DNA of 46,466 bases from Palsa-459 sp035937595. GTDB taxonomy: Bacteria; Actinomycetota; Acidimicrobiia; Acidimicrobiales; RAAP-2. Position numbers and translations under genes: made by a program. The stretch is taken from positions 1-46,466 of the forward strand of contig DASZHS010000054.1 of NCBI GenBank assembly GCA_035937595.1, in the 5' to 3' direction. The notes under the pieces were generated by a model that had not been told where the DNA came from, ran no database searches, and saw only the letters and a program-made list of their open reading frames with translations. This document shows positions 1 to 7,489 of the stretch, piece after piece. Within the stretch, counting starts at the first letter, position 1. Each line of letters opens with the position of its first letter.

Positions 1-1
1 C

Positions 2-802
2 ACCGCCCTGCTCGGCGCGACCACCGAGCCGTTCAGCGGGATCGACACCTTCGTGGGCCTGGCCTCCGGCAACACCTCGTTCAGCGCCGGTGGTGCCGGC
101 GGCCTCGCGTTCGACGCGTCGGGGACGGGCAACGTGCTCGACCTGTCCAATGCGCCCGCAGGCGTGACCGTGAAGGTGAACGGCGACACGCCGGCGAGCC
201 CGGGAGCGGTGACGGGACTCACCGCGGCGGGTCACGACTCCTTCTTCGGCATTCAGCGCCTCCTCGGGGCGGTGACGATCCAGTCCGCCGTGACCACGCT
301 GCCCAGCTCCATCCCGACCGGGCGGATCAACAAGGCGTACTCGGTGCAGCTCACGGGCACGGGAGGGGCCGGAAGCTACGTCGACTGGCACCTGCAGAGC
401 GGGGCGCTGGCGCCCGGGCTCACTCTCTCGTCGAGCGGGCTGCTTGCCGGCACGCCGACCTCCTCAGGCAAGTTCACGTTCGAGGTCGGAATCGAGAGCG
501 CCGGGATCCCTGGCGGTGGAACCTATGTCCTGACCGTCAAGCCGCCCCCGCCGAGCGTGACGTCGATCTCACCCACGCACGGAAAGGCACACGGTGGCAC
601 GGTGGTGACGGTTCGTGGGACCAACCTCGCCGGCGCAGAGACCGTGCTCTTCGGCACGAAGCACGGCACACACATCGTCGTCGTGAGCTCGTCGGAGCTC
701 AAGGTGAACTCGCCGAAAGGGCGTGGGACGGTCAGCGTCCGCGTCGTCACCAAGGGGGGCACCTCGCCACAGGTCACCAAGGACAAGTTCCGCTACACAT
801 AG
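2..802 (+). CDS. Secreted-type protein with putative Ig and IPT/TIG domains, 3' part
   Basis: The reading frame is open from the window edge, so the N-terminus lies outside. The visible 266 residues are rich in Gly, Ser, Thr and Val, as in exported beta-sandwich proteins. A low-complexity Gly/Ala/Thr stretch comes first. Next is a segment containing APGLTLSSSGLLAGTPT, the hallmark of bacterial putative-Ig (He_PIG) domains. The last ~80 residues form an IPT/TIG domain with SISPTHGKAHGGTVVTVRG near its start. The protein ends directly after this domain. The IPT/TIG copy resembles those in the genes at 19134 and 41001. It is probably a cell-surface or secreted adhesin-like protein; no catalytic motif is visible in this part. 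Confidence 0.8.
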   Translation, partial: TALLGATTEPFSGIDTFVGLASGNTSFSAGGAGGLAFDASGTGNVLDLSNAPAGVTVKVNGDTPASPGAVTGLTAAGHDSFFGIQRLLGAVTIQSAVTTLPSSIPTGRINKAYSVQLTGTGGAGSYVDWHLQSGALAPGLTLSSSGLLAGTPTSSGKFTFEVGIESAGIPGGGTYVLTVKPPPPSVTSISPTHGKAHGGTVVTVRGTNLAGAETVLFGTKHGTHIVVVSSSELKVNSPKGRGTVSVRVVTKGGTSPQVTKDKFRYT

Positions 803-934
803 TCCGGATGGAGTTCGCCCAGCTCGGTTCGTCCATCGGTCCCTCCCTGCGTCATCTGAACTCACTCGGCCAACGAGCCCCCTGTGCATCAACAACTGAG
901 GACGCGCCGCGGTTGCCCGACAGCCTCTCCCCCG

Positions 935-940
935 TAGGGT
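935..940 (+). promoter_or_regulatory. Leaderless-type -10 box TAGGGT
   Basis: TAGGGT ends exactly six bases before the ATG at 947. A TTGCCC lies about 16 bases upstream as a possible -35. No Shine-Dalgarno sequence fits between box and start, so transcription probably begins at or next to the ATG. Confidence 0.55.
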
Positions 941-946
941 CACCTC

Positions 947-1228
947 ATGCCTGAGATGACGACGAGCTTTCGATGGACCGCGGAAGAGACAAAGAGGGCG
1001 GTGCTCCTCGTGTTCTCGGGACTTACTGCGCTGAATGTGGCGCGGAGGCTGATCAAGGATCGTCGCGTCGGCCCTGGTGAGGCGCTCGCAGGAATCGCCG
1101 CCATCGGACTCCTGTGGAAGGAGTTCAGTCGTCGCCGAGCTCAGGTGGAGGTCGTGGCACCAGCAGAGCCGGTCCAAGAGTTCGGTGCACCGGCGGAGCC
1201 TGCGGGAGCAACAACCCCGACGACCTGA
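947..1228 (+). CDS. Small hypothetical membrane-associated protein
   Basis: This 93-residue protein is not recognised. It begins with a charged segment, has a mildly hydrophobic stretch around residues 18-30 and a clearer one around 45-57 (EALAGIAAIGLLWKEF), then a basic FSRRRAQ segment and an Ala/Pro-rich tail. That pattern suits a small membrane-associated protein with a short disordered end. The start is supported by a TAGGGT box six bases upstream, a geometry repeated at many genes here. It stands alone, 144 bases after the IPT/TIG gene and 90 bases before the aldolase remnant. No function can be assigned. Confidence 0.5.
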   Translation: MPEMTTSFRWTAEETKRAVLLVFSGLTALNVARRLIKDRRVGPGEALAGIAAIGLLWKEFSRRRAQVEVVAPAEPVQEFGAPAEPAGATTPTT

Positions 1229-1318
1229 GCAAGCAGGGTTGCAGTCACGGGGCGCGGCGCGGGGCCCTCGGCGGCAGCCGGTTGTATCGTTCCTACGACA
1301 GGACGAGAGAGGGACCCG

Positions 1319-2084
1319 ATGCCGCCCATGGCCTTGCCGTTCTCGATGGAATCGTTCGACAACCCTGCGGACGAGCGCCTGCACCGCAAGCAACGGCTGG
1401 CAGCATCCTTTCGCCTCTTCTCCAAATTCGGCTTCGACGAGGGCATCGCCGGTCACATCACGGCACGGGATCCAGAGCGACTGGATCACTTCTGGGTCAA
1501 TCCGTTCGGCATGCACTTCGGGCAGATCAGGGTCTCCGACCTCATCCCTTGTGAACCACCTCGGCGAAGTCGTCGAGGGCGACCTGCCCGTCAACATTCC
1601 TGCCTTCGTGATCCACTCGCAAGTGCACGCCGCGCGTCCGGATGTCGTCGCTGCTGCTCACGCGCACTCGGTCTACGGAAAGTCGTGGTCGTCGCTTGGA
1701 GTGCTCCTCGACCCGATCACGCAGGACGTATGCGCCTTCTACGAGGACCACTCCGTGTTCGATGACTACACCGGAGTGGTGTTGGATCTGGAGGAAGGCA
1801 AGCGGATCGCGCATGCGCTCGGCGAAAACAAGGCGACAATCCTCCGCAACCATGGGCTCCTCACGGTGGGTCACACCGTGGAGGAAGCGGCGTGGTGGTT
1901 CATCACGATGGAGCGCTCGTGCCAGGCGCAGCTGCTTGCCAACGCCGCCGGCACACCCGTGCTCATCGACCCCGAGATGGCGCGCTTGACGAGGAACCAA
2001 GTGGGCTCCCACGTCGCCGGCTGGCTCAACTTCCAACCTCTTTTCGCTCGCATCTCTCGCGAGCAACCCGATCTCTTCGACTAG
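1319..2084 (+). pseudogene. Class II aldolase/adducin family protein, single frameshift
   Basis: Two overlapping frames together encode a class II aldolase/adducin protein of about 254 residues. The first frame starts at ATG 1319 behind a GAGAGAGG ribosome site and carries GIAGHITARD and the segment up to VSDLI. The second frame resumes with LVNHLGEVVEGD and carries HAHSVYGK, the metal-binding His pair of the family, and NHGLLTVG with the further conserved His. The break lies at 1546-1548: removing one C from ATCCCTT restores a continuous LILVNHLGE reading. Family members are zinc-dependent aldolases, epimerases or decarboxylases; the substrate cannot be told. Everything else is well conserved, so this is either a very recent mutation or a one-base sequence error. 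Confidence 0.8.
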
Positions 2085-2186
2085 GGGTCCAGCGCAACGA
2101 CCATTGAGCTCCAGCTGTGAGCTCGACGACGGCCCGAGGCGAAGGCCCGCTCGGTTCTCCGACGTTCCTTTCGAACCGTCGATTCC

Positions 2187-2684
2187 CTACGAGTTCGCCC
2201 CGATCGGTACCGGAGTCGCCTCTGCTGCCACGTAGTTCCAGTGGGTGCCGAACGCGATGGAGTGGCCGTGGTGTCGTCTGAGCACCGGGATGAGGCTCGC
2301 GACGTCGTCGCGCTCGACGTGGATCGCGAGCACGATCCCTCCACGTCGCAGCTCCTCGACGAGGTCATCTCCGTACTCGGCGTCACTGGTGAGTATCCGC
2401 TGCAGCAGACGGCCGAGCCTGGCCCGAGCTCCATGCTTCTCGAGAGTGGGATCTAGACGGCGCACACCCCGCTCGCCTACGAATACCCATACGTCGTCCA
2501 CCTGCACTGCGCCCAGGTAGAGGAAGTCTCTGATCGCGTCGATGGCATCGTGGCGTCGGTCAAAGGCACAGAAGAGCCGATCACGAGGCGGCAGGATGAA
2601 CGAGGGGCCCTCGTGGACCTCGTGAAGAGCCTGCCGGTTGTCTGGGTGCTTGGTCGCGCTGTGCTTCAGGTCAGACCGTCTCAT
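2187..2684 (-). CDS. Conserved hypothetical protein, possibly stress-related
   Basis: The protein is 165 residues from the ATG at 2684, which follows AGAGGAG at good spacing; longer in-frame starts upstream lack such a site. The core reads CAFDRRHDAIDAIRDF, then VDDVWVFVGERGVRRLDP and, near the end, RRGGIVLAIHVERDD. It has the feel of small two-part alpha/beta proteins found in Actinobacteria and Chloroflexi that are sometimes labelled general-stress-like. I recognise the pattern but not a named family. No signal peptide or membrane segment is visible, so it is likely cytoplasmic. It converges with the aldolase remnant and has a possible stress-sigma promoter upstream (2763-2788). Confidence 0.6.
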   Translation of the reverse strand: MRRSDLKHSATKHPDNRQALHEVHEGPSFILPPRDRLFCAFDRRHDAIDAIRDFLYLGAVQVDDVWVFVGERGVRRLDPTLEKHGARARLGRLLQRILTSDAEYGDDLVEELRRGGIVLAIHVERDDVASLIPVLRRHHGHSIAFGTHWNYVAAEATPVPIGANS

Positions 2685-2762
2685 CTCGATCTCCTCTCTG
2701 TCCCCAGTGCCTTCATCAGGAGGGTGCAACAGGAGCGGTTGGTCACGAACCTCCATAAGTCG

Positions 2763-2788
2763 ATACCCAGTTCTCCGCGTTCCCACAC
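2763..2788 (-). promoter_or_regulatory. Possible stress-sigma (SigB/SigF-like) promoter
   Basis: On the minus strand GTGTGG (2788-2783), a 14-base spacer and GGGTAT (2768-2763) resemble the GTTT...GGGTAT promoters of actinobacterial SigB/SigF. Transcription would begin about 70 bases before the ATG at 2684. The rest of the 365-base divergent gap (2685-3049) shows no gene; it contains a short GAGCTCAAGCTC palindromic patch near 2870. Confidence 0.3.
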
Positions 2789-3049
2789 ATCGCAGATTTG
2801 TCAGTGCCGCACGGCACCTGGGCACGGTCGTACCCCCCCTCCCCCGCTGCAAGCGCCGCCCGGCGAGTGAGCTCAAGCTCCACCCTTGAGAGGGCCGTGA
2901 CGCATTGCCCGTCGCCGAGGCCTCCGTGCTGGCGAGGGTAGGCATCGACCCGGGACCGCTCACACCTCACGATCGCCGGAGCTGAGCTCGTGCAGTCCAA
3001 CCGCTTCGGCCGCGACACCATCGAGTCACCATGATGAAGATGCGACGAT

Positions 3050-3526
3050 GTGGGCTCGATGCAGAACTCGGTCGAGCGTCGGCTCAGTGTGGGACCCCTC
3101 CGGTATGAGGCCGCAGTCGGATCCGCCCTTGTGGCCTTGGTTGGAGTCGTCCTTGTCCCCGTCAGCATCTGGACTGAAGACGCCGAAGGGATCCTGGCAG
3201 GTGGGCTGCTCGTCCTCTTCGGACTCGTCGGCTTGGTGTTCGGACTCGTCAGACCAGGATCGTTGCTCACTGACGAGCAAGGCCTCCGGGTCGCCGGGCT
3301 CTCGTTCGACCCGGGGCGAGGTAACCGCAGGATCCGCTGGCAAGACGTGTCAGGAGCTCGCGAGGGACGGCGCTTGCGGTGCCGAGTACTTCAAATTGTC
3401 CGCGTGGATGGTTCAACGGTCGATGTTCCGGGCGTCAGCAGCCTGCATGCAGGACCGCATCACACTGACGAGGTCTCGCGGGCGATCGCGCTCATTCGCA
3501 CACGAACGCCGCTCACGGAAACCTAG
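3050..3526 (+). CDS. Two-TM membrane protein, PH-domain-like
   Basis: This 158-residue protein has two hydrophobic segments near residues 20-40 (AVGSALVALVGVVLVPVSI) and 48-68 (GILAGGLLVLFGLVGLVFGL). They are followed by a soluble C-terminal part with RIRWQDVSGAREGRR and a later TVDVPGVSSL strand. This layout matches small bacterial proteins in which two helices precede a PH-like beta-domain facing the cytoplasm; their function is generally unknown. The GTG at 3050 or the ATG at 3059 could be the start, and neither has a strong ribosome site. The gene at 3564 follows closely in the same direction. Confidence 0.6.
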   Translation: MGSMQNSVERRLSVGPLRYEAAVGSALVALVGVVLVPVSIWTEDAEGILAGGLLVLFGLVGLVFGLVRPGSLLTDEQGLRVAGLSFDPGRGNRRIRWQDVSGAREGRRLRCRVLQIVRVDGSTVDVPGVSSLHAGPHHTDEVSRAIALIRTRTPLTET

Positions 3527-3551
3527 GGTCACCCTGCGAGCGTCCCTTGTC

Positions 3552-3557
3552 TAGTGT
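3552..3557 (+). promoter_or_regulatory. Leaderless-type -10 box TAGTGT
   Basis: TAGTGT ends six bases before the GTG at 3564. There is no Shine-Dalgarno sequence in between, so the downstream small gene probably has a leaderless message. Confidence 0.5.
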
Positions 3558-3563
3558 CTGGGC

Positions 3564-3719
3564 GTGTTCGGCAGAAGGAAAAAGAACAAGCAACAACAGC
3601 TAGCGAACGACGAGGGCGAGGTCCCCGTCCTTCACGACGACTCGGAGCCCGACGACTCCTACGACGTGATGATGAGGAAGATCGATAGTGAGACCGACCT
3701 GCCTCCTGGAGAGATCTAA
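3564..3719 (+). CDS. Short highly charged protein (51 residues)
   Basis: The frame from GTG 3564 to TAA 3717-3719 gives 51 residues. It starts with FGRRKKNKQQQ, continues with an acidic middle (EPDDSYDVMMRK) and ends in DLPPGEI. The basic head, acidic tail and absence of hydrophobic segments suggest a small soluble, partly disordered protein. Support comes from the TAGTGT box six bases upstream and from the sensible amino-acid composition in this frame only. I do not recognise a family. It may be co-expressed with the membrane protein that ends 37 bases upstream. Confidence 0.45.
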   Translation: MFGRRKKNKQQQLANDEGEVPVLHDDSEPDDSYDVMMRKIDSETDLPPGEI

Positions 3720-3920
3720 CTCGTTCGCCAGTCGGGGTTCACCTCCGCGAGTTCAAGGATCCTCGCGACACCGCGCTGCCCGAAGGATTGTAGAAATCGT
3801 CGATGGCAAACCACGTGTCAGCAAAGTGCATGGCGGCCGACCATTGTGTGCGGCCGCAGACAGATCGCAAGTTGGACTGCGCACACGACAGCGCAAGTTG
3901 CCACCACGAGCCGTCACACC

Positions 3921-4028
3921 ATGACGGACGTAACGGTTGAAACGGACGTCCTCCGATTTGTGATCTTCGGTCCAATCCTCGTGGCCATCCCGCTGTTCGT
4001 CCTAATGACCTCGGCACCATTGACATAG
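3921..4028 (+). CDS. Possible 35-residue single-pass membrane peptide
   Basis: ATG 3921 opens a 35-codon frame: a short acidic head (TDVTVETDVL) and one hydrophobic helix (FVIFGPILVAIPLFVLM). No ribosome site is seen, so the call is weak. Its last codons overlap the TTGACA of the next gene's promoter. The rest of the 340-base gap 3720-4059 holds nothing else that I can support. Confidence 0.25.
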   Translation: MTDVTVETDVLRFVIFGPILVAIPLFVLMTSAPLT

Positions 4029-4048
4029 AGGCCGTCGACTCAGATCAT
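4020..4048 (+). promoter_or_regulatory. Promoter with consensus -35 TTGACA
   Basis: TTGACA (4020-4025), a 17-base spacer and GATCAT (4043-4048) form a sigma-70-like promoter. It ends eleven bases before the ATG at 4060. Confidence 0.5.
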
Positions 4049-4059
4049 GGTCGCTCGCT

Positions 4060-4887
4060 ATGGCGATCGTCTCAGGACCGAATACCCGATCAGAGGGCTC
4101 TGGGCTGCGCTTCTTGCGCGACCTCGGATGGAGCCTGCGTGCCTGGAAGAAGGCGCCGCTGTTCGTCGTCTTCACCGCGTGCCTCTACGCCGCCGACGCG
4201 GCCAGAGTGCCATTCCTTGGGACCCTCATCCTGCTGTTTCGCGTCGGCTTCTCGGGTACGCAGTGGCTCTTCTACCTCTCCGTGTTCACGGGGACGCAGC
4301 TCTTGATGGGTGACGCGCTGTCGGCGACAAAGGAGTACGTCGGCCGGTACCTCCGGCTCGGTCTCCTGGTGGTCGGCACCTGGGTCTACCCGATCGTGAT
4401 TTACGTCGCGATCAGGTGGGCCAGGGAGCACCCGGACGGCCAGCACCAGGCGATCCCCATTCCGACGTGGGCGAGGGTGACCGTCCTTCTCGGCAGTTTC
4501 GTTCTTGACGTGCTCTTGACGTTCGTCGGTCCAGCGCTCGCCTTCAGCACCACATCGGTGTTCGAAGCCCTGAGATCCGGGCTCAGCTACCTTCGGAGGT
4601 CACTGCCGTCGTCCGCCTGGTACGTGCTGACGCCCGGACTCACCCTCAGCACTGGGTTCCTCGTGTTCCCGAACACGGTGCTCGGGACGAGTCACACGTT
4701 CGCGATCGCCGTGTTCGGCGGGATGGCGGGCTTCGCTTTCAAAGGCGCGATCGCGGCCTTCTACTTGCGCGCACACCCGGAGATCCCGGGTCGGACCTCG
4801 TACGCGGTGCCCGCGCGATGGCTGCACCGTTGGGAGTCTGATCGTGACGCACGGGAGCTGCTGGCCCGCGGTCCACTCAGCCGGTAG
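4060..4887 (+). CDS. Integral membrane protein, unknown function
   Basis: The 275-residue protein has about five or six hydrophobic segments. Examples are LFVVFTACLYAADAARVPF near 35, a GTLILLFRVGF segment near 55, LLVVGTWVYPIVIYVAI near 100, VTVLLGSFVLDVLLTFVG near 140 and FAIAVFGGMAGFAFKGAIA near 225. The ends are charged (RFLRDLGWSLRAWKKAP at the start, RWESDRDARELL at the end). It is a multi-pass inner-membrane protein without a transporter or enzyme motif that I recognise. A consensus-like promoter sits just upstream. The weak ribosome site fits a short or absent leader. Confidence 0.65.
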   Translation: MAIVSGPNTRSEGSGLRFLRDLGWSLRAWKKAPLFVVFTACLYAADAARVPFLGTLILLFRVGFSGTQWLFYLSVFTGTQLLMGDALSATKEYVGRYLRLGLLVVGTWVYPIVIYVAIRWAREHPDGQHQAIPIPTWARVTVLLGSFVLDVLLTFVGPALAFSTTSVFEALRSGLSYLRRSLPSSAWYVLTPGLTLSTGFLVFPNTVLGTSHTFAIAVFGGMAGFAFKGAIAAFYLRAHPEIPGRTSYAVPARWLHRWESDRDARELLARGPLSR

Positions 4888-4945
4888 TCGCTCCGGACTC
4901 AACGCTCGTCCGCCACGATCAGCGATCAGCCCCCAACTTGACGGA

Positions 4946-4965
4946 TACCATTTCCTGGCGCCAGG
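4946..4965 (+). promoter_or_regulatory. -10 box with adjoining 12-bp palindrome (candidate operator)
   Basis: TACCAT (4946-4951) could be a -10 box. A perfect palindrome CCTGGCGCCAGG (4954-4965) lies where transcription would begin. A repressor bound there could control the gene pair at 4998 and 5602. Confidence 0.3.
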
Positions 4966-4997
4966 CAAGCTGAGCAGCCTCCGCGGAAGGGAGCGTC

Positions 4998-5615
4998 GTG
5001 GACATCGCGGCCGAGCAGGAGTCCGGCGATACCCAGGGGACCGAGGAGGCTGGACGCCCCGCCACTGAGCATCCTCCACGCCCCGGTGAGATCGACCTTC
5101 CTGGTGGGCTGGTCGCTGCAGAGCCGCTCGTGGGCACTGGCTCGTCCTCGCCCCTCGAAGAGGATGAGCCCGAAGGGACGATTCCTCCGTGTCCCTTGTG
5201 GGCGATGAAGGAGAGACGACACATTCAATGGCACCTGCTGCCGTCGCATGCGCGCCACTCCCGGATCCGGGACGTCGTTGGCTCTGGCGACGAGACGGTG
5301 TACGTCATCGATGACGGGGGCCATCACGTGATGCTTGGCAGGCGCGTGGGTGCCGTACAGGGAGAGTGTGAGTACTGCTTGCTTGGGCGCGCCCCGGTCG
5401 AAGTCTACGAAGAACTGCGTCAGGGTCGACTCCCGTTGGTGGACGCCTTCGACAGTGCCGACGAGCTCGAGTTGTGCGGGGTCGCGGTCGAGGAGGACAT
5501 CCGATCGTCGAACATCTTCGACGTCGCGCACTACGACGGCATCAACGACGTCCCGCAGGAGTACAGGGTTGGTGCCGAGTTCTTGAACCTCGAAGAGGAT
5601 CTTGAGATCACCTAG
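4998..5615 (+). CDS. Acidic hypothetical protein coupled to a methyltransferase
   Basis: GTG 4998 follows GGAAGGGAG, a good ribosome site, and opens a 205-residue frame. The first ~75 residues are Glu/Pro/Gly-rich and probably disordered. The rest looks folded: ETVYVIDDGGHHVMLGRR, a CEYC pair, a helix APVEVYEELRQGRLPLVDAF, and a strongly acidic end (FLNLEEDLEIT). I do not recognise the family. The stop lies within or close to the start of the next gene, a SAM methyltransferase, so the two are probably co-translated and may work together. The reverse strand has a long open frame here, but its composition is less convincing. Confidence 0.6.
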   Translation: MDIAAEQESGDTQGTEEAGRPATEHPPRPGEIDLPGGLVAAEPLVGTGSSSPLEEDEPEGTIPPCPLWAMKERRHIQWHLLPSHARHSRIRDVVGSGDETVYVIDDGGHHVMLGRRVGAVQGECEYCLLGRAPVEVYEELRQGRLPLVDAFDSADELELCGVAVEEDIRSSNIFDVAHYDGINDVPQEYRVGAEFLNLEEDLEIT

Positions 5616-6372
5616 CAAAGCGGTCGATCGCAGGTCGCAGGATTCTCGCGTGGATGACGCCTTCGGTGCTGCCTTACTGGACTGGGTGCGGGGAGGCAAG
5701 GTCTGCGAGGTCCTCGAGCGTGACGACGGCCACGTCGAACTCGGGTCTGGGCCGGATGGTTACCTCTCCCCTGTCCGGGGCTGGCCCATCGGCGAGCGTG
5801 AGACGCTGAAACACCTGCGGGGGCGGGTCCTCGATGTTGGTTGCGGCGCGGGACGCGTTGCCCTTGTGCTGCAGGAGCAGGGTTTCGAGGTCGAAGGCGT
5901 CGACGCTTCACCGCTCGCCATCCGCGCAGCGCGAACCGTTGGCGTCCGAGCGACCCGCTGCATCGAGCTGGAAGCCCTCACCGACGAACTTGGCCGGTTC
6001 GGCTCGATCCTCCTCTTCGGTAACAACTTCGGCATCTTCGGCACACCGTCACGGGCCCGTCGGATGCTCACTCGATGGGCGCGGCGAGCGTCTCCGGGGG
6101 CGCGGATATTCGCTGAGAGCACCAATCCCTACTCCGGTGGGGCGCCGATCGTGGATCGCGCGTACTACCGGCGCAACAAGGCGCGAGGAGTGGCGCCTGG
6201 TCAGACGAAGTACCGGATCCTGTACCAAGACCTCGTCGGCTCCTGGAACCCCTGGCTGTTCGTGTCGCAGCGCGAGCTCCGTGCGATCGTTCGGGGCACA
6301 GGCTGGCGGATTGCCGACTGCTTCGGCGACGGCCCGATCGAGCCCTACGTCGCCGTGTTGGAGCTCGTCTGA
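5602..6372 (+). CDS. Class I SAM-dependent methyltransferase
   Basis: The protein (256 residues from TTG 5602) has the class I methyltransferase fold. LDVGCGAGR at 77-85 is the SAM-binding motif I, VEGVDASPLAIRAAR supplies the acidic residue after strand 2, and RFGSILLFGNNFGIF is the motif near strand 4. The C-terminal part has typical ARIFAES and WRIADCFGDG strands. The substrate is unknown. The TTG start overlaps the previous gene by 14 bases; GTG 5650 behind AGGATT is an equally good alternative giving 240 residues. Either way it is coupled to the acidic protein upstream, whose product could be a partner or target. Confidence 0.8.
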   Translation: MRSPSKAVDRRSQDSRVDDAFGAALLDWVRGGKVCEVLERDDGHVELGSGPDGYLSPVRGWPIGERETLKHLRGRVLDVGCGAGRVALVLQEQGFEVEGVDASPLAIRAARTVGVRATRCIELEALTDELGRFGSILLFGNNFGIFGTPSRARRMLTRWARRASPGARIFAESTNPYSGGAPIVDRAYYRRNKARGVAPGQTKYRILYQDLVGSWNPWLFVSQRELRAIVRGTGWRIADCFGDGPIEPYVAVLELV

Positions 6373-6458
6373 GTCGTTGGGGACTGACCGAGACTGGCCC
6401 GTGCATCGGGCGAACACCTTGCACATGTCGCCACATTCCCAGTGAAGACCCGTTTCCG

Positions 6459-6464
6459 TAGAAT
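6459..6464 (+). promoter_or_regulatory. Leaderless-type -10 box TAGAAT
   Basis: TAGAAT is five of six matches to TATAAT and ends six bases before ATG 6471. There is no Shine-Dalgarno sequence, so the message is probably leaderless. Confidence 0.6.
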
Positions 6465-6470
6465 CCCGCC

Positions 6471-7115
6471 ATGCCCAACTGGGTCGTCATCTCCTCACTG
6501 GCAACGGCCGGTGGAACGCTCGTCCTGGCCGGTGCAACGTTCGCCTCCGTACGCTCTGCGAACAGGTCGGCGCGGGTGGCCGAGGAGTCACTCCTCGCCG
6601 GGATGCGCCCCCTCCTCATGCCTTCGAGGCCAGAGGACCCGCCAATCAAGGTTGGTTTCGCTGACGATCACTTTGTCCAGGTACGCGGCAATGGTGGGAC
6701 GGCAGAGATCCTGGGCAGCGCCATCTATCTCACGATGTCCGTGCGCAACGCTGGAACTGGCATCGCGGTGCTGCATGGCTGGAGAGCCGAGATGACTCAG
6801 GACATCTCTGTGCTCGCCCACGCCAAATGTCCCGACGTCGAGTCGTTTCGGCGCCTTACCCGAGACCTCTACATCGCCGCCGGCGATGTCTCCTTCTGGC
6901 AGGGCGCCATCCGTGACTCGCAAGACGCGGACGCTCCCGAAGTCTCGAAGCGCATCCGGTCTCGCGAACGCTTCTTCGTTGACTTGCTCTATGGCGACCA
7001 CAGGGGTGGCCAACGCGTCGTGAGCAGATTCTCAGTCCAGCCAAGAGAGAGCGCTGAGGACTGGTACGTCACGGTCTCGCGGCATTGGAACGTCGACCTG
7101 CCCGATCCTCGCTGA
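6471..7115 (+). CDS. Membrane-anchored hypothetical protein
   Basis: This 214-residue protein begins with one hydrophobic segment (VVISSLATAGGTLVLAGATFASV), followed by a short helix with SANRSARVAEESLLAGMRP. The remainder reads as a beta-rich soluble domain (IYLTMSVRNAGTGIAVLHGW and RFFVDLLYGDHRGGQRVVSRF). Many actinobacterial proteins of unknown role share this layout of N-terminal anchor plus a domain containing the phrase VRNAGTGIA. The start is fixed by the TAGAAT box six bases upstream. The next gene in the same direction, a GHKL ATPase, starts 374 bases later, so they are not an obvious operon. Confidence 0.65.
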   Translation: MPNWVVISSLATAGGTLVLAGATFASVRSANRSARVAEESLLAGMRPLLMPSRPEDPPIKVGFADDHFVQVRGNGGTAEILGSAIYLTMSVRNAGTGIAVLHGWRAEMTQDISVLAHAKCPDVESFRRLTRDLYIAAGDVSFWQGAIRDSQDADAPEVSKRIRSRERFFVDLLYGDHRGGQRVVSRFSVQPRESAEDWYVTVSRHWNVDLPDPR

Positions 7116-7241
7116 GACGCGGTCACTGAGCTCCCGTTGGAGCCTTCCTGCGGCAGGCCCGATGACCTCGCGTCGCCTGACCTCATCAGGACGACCCGTC
7201 GTCCCGACATCGCTCCGACAGAGCCAACCTCGGGCCTTCGA

Positions 7242-7399
7242 TCAGTGGTCGCGGAGGTAGTCGAGTAAGCGCGGTACGCAATGAGTCGCTCCGCCAACCA
7301 CCTCTTGTCCGCTGGCTCCAGCACCTCCAGGGGATCCTCTGACTGTGGGCCGCGGTGCCCGCAGGCACGATTGAGCCGTACCGGTACGCAGAAGATCAC
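7242..7399 (-). pseudogene. Possible frameshifted small gene remnant
   Basis: On the minus strand one frame reads DPLEVLEPADKRWLAERL followed by IAYRAY. Adding one base near 7265 would continue it as LDYLRDH and a TGA stop at 7244-7242. Short helical proteins with such an end occur in other bacteria, but this is from memory of the style, not a family match. An ATG at 7399 would give about 50 residues. The remaining part of the 374-base gap 7116-7489 shows only the promoter of the next gene. Confidence 0.22.
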
Positions 7400-7477
7400 G
7401 GCATATCCTCCCTGATTCCGCCGCGCAAGCTTCGGAGGGCGAACCCGCTCTCCCCTGTCAGAACAACAGGCCTGCCT

Positions 7478-7483
7478 TACGCT
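7478..7483 (+). promoter_or_regulatory. Leaderless-type -10 box TACGCT
   Basis: TACGCT ends six bases before ATG 7490, with CTGTCA 17 bases upstream as a possible -35. This geometry favours 7490 over longer in-frame starts. Confidence 0.55.
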
Positions 7484-7489
7484 CTCGGG

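Noticed and set aside
4926..5699. A 257-codon minus-strand frame across the acidic protein.
   Set aside because: It lacks a ribosome site; the plus frame has a good one and is coupled to the methyltransferase.
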